Part shown: in pieces, positions 63,913 to 64,000 of the stretch
Layout: every line of letters starts with the position of its first letter
How positions within the stretch are numbered: position 1 is the stretch's first letter
Assembly (NCBI RefSeq): GCF_947495735.1
Contig: NZ_CANMAA010000001.1
Span: 638,003-702,002, forward strand
DNA length: 64,000 nt
Direction of reading: 5' to 3'
Source of the DNA: an uncultured Pseudokineococcus sp.
GTDB lineage: Bacteria; Actinomycetota; Actinomycetes; Actinomycetales; Quadrisphaeraceae
Program-made: the position numbers and the translations under genes
Notes under the pieces: model-generated
Databases searched by the model: none
What the model was told of the DNA's origin: nothing
Seen by the model: only the letters and a program-made list of their open reading frames with translations

Positions 63913-64000
63913 TGGTGCCCCGCCTGGTGCCCCGCCTGGTGCCCCGCCTGGTGCCCCGCCTGGTGCCCCGCCTGGTGCCCCGCCTGGTGCCCCGCCTGGT
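63913..64000. repeat. 12-bp tandem repeat at the right edge (at least 7 copies)
   Basis: TGGTGCCCCGCC repeats without change from 63913 to the end of the window and probably beyond. Read on the minus strand in the frame that ends at 63691, it encodes (PGGA)n; this frame overlaps the GNAT start as GTGA. The downstream part of that frame has many A/T third positions, so its coding status is unclear. Confidence 0.9.

Overview
This window is chromosomal DNA from a very GC-rich actinobacterium. Nearly all codons end in G or C, GTG starts are common, and two WhiB regulators, MtrAB-LpqB, F420 genes, a SigF-type sigma factor and PdtaS are present. Gene content and layout suggest Kineosporiaceae or a near relative, but the sequence alone does not fix the genus. 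No rRNA, tRNA, CRISPR array, prophage or insertion sequence was seen. The backbone resembles the Mycobacterium tuberculosis fbiAB-whiB2 to pdtaS-whiB1 neighbourhood, recalled from general knowledge and not searched.

Layout. 1-5.1 kb: edge fragment, secreted NodB deacetylase, AlkA-like glycosylase, and fbiA-fbiB for coenzyme F420. 5.3-11.4 kb: WhiB2, a giant GT2-membrane glycosyltransferase, and a coupled DUF5719 protein. 11.5-18.4 kb: degenerate metallopeptidase, DUF3499 and zinc-ribbon proteins, phosphomannomutase, Trm112-like protein, SIS protein, and SahH. 18.6-27.4 kb: RDD and SpoIIM genes (divergent), a uracil/xanthine permease, and a coupled minus-strand operon (membrane protein, DUF4129, DUF4350, MoxR, DUF58). 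27.8-30.9 kb: polyprenyl-phosphate sugar transferase facing UDP-glucose dehydrogenase. 31.2-37.9 kb: mtrA-mtrB-lpqB, ComF and long-form HPF. 38-42.2 kb: NarL-type regulator, YcaQ-like protein and acetyltransferases. 42.4-50.4 kb: SecA, LysM and Rv3235-family proteins, a HTH protein, and a SAF/CpaE-like pair. 50.6-60.4 kb: WS/DGAT-like acyltransferase, DUF6912, DUF2505, the 180-kDa NAD-glutamate dehydrogenase, PdtaS and WhiB1. 60.9-64 kb: small membrane protein, SigF with its anti-sigma factor, and a GNAT protein.

The common theme is cell-envelope building and its control: mannose activation, glycosyl transfer, exopolysaccharide priming, preprotein export, the MtrAB-LpqB signalling system, and WhiB/SigF regulators. 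The most unusual structures are non-genic. One 41-42-bp tandem repeat family fills two separate 3'-3' (convergent) gene junctions. Several 12-15-bp tandem repeats lie in genes and spacers. Perfect hairpins with 3-4-nt loops end several transcription units. Many genes have a TANNNT -10 box 6-8 nt before the start codon, as expected for leaderless mRNAs, and two such boxes precede unannotated small ORFs.
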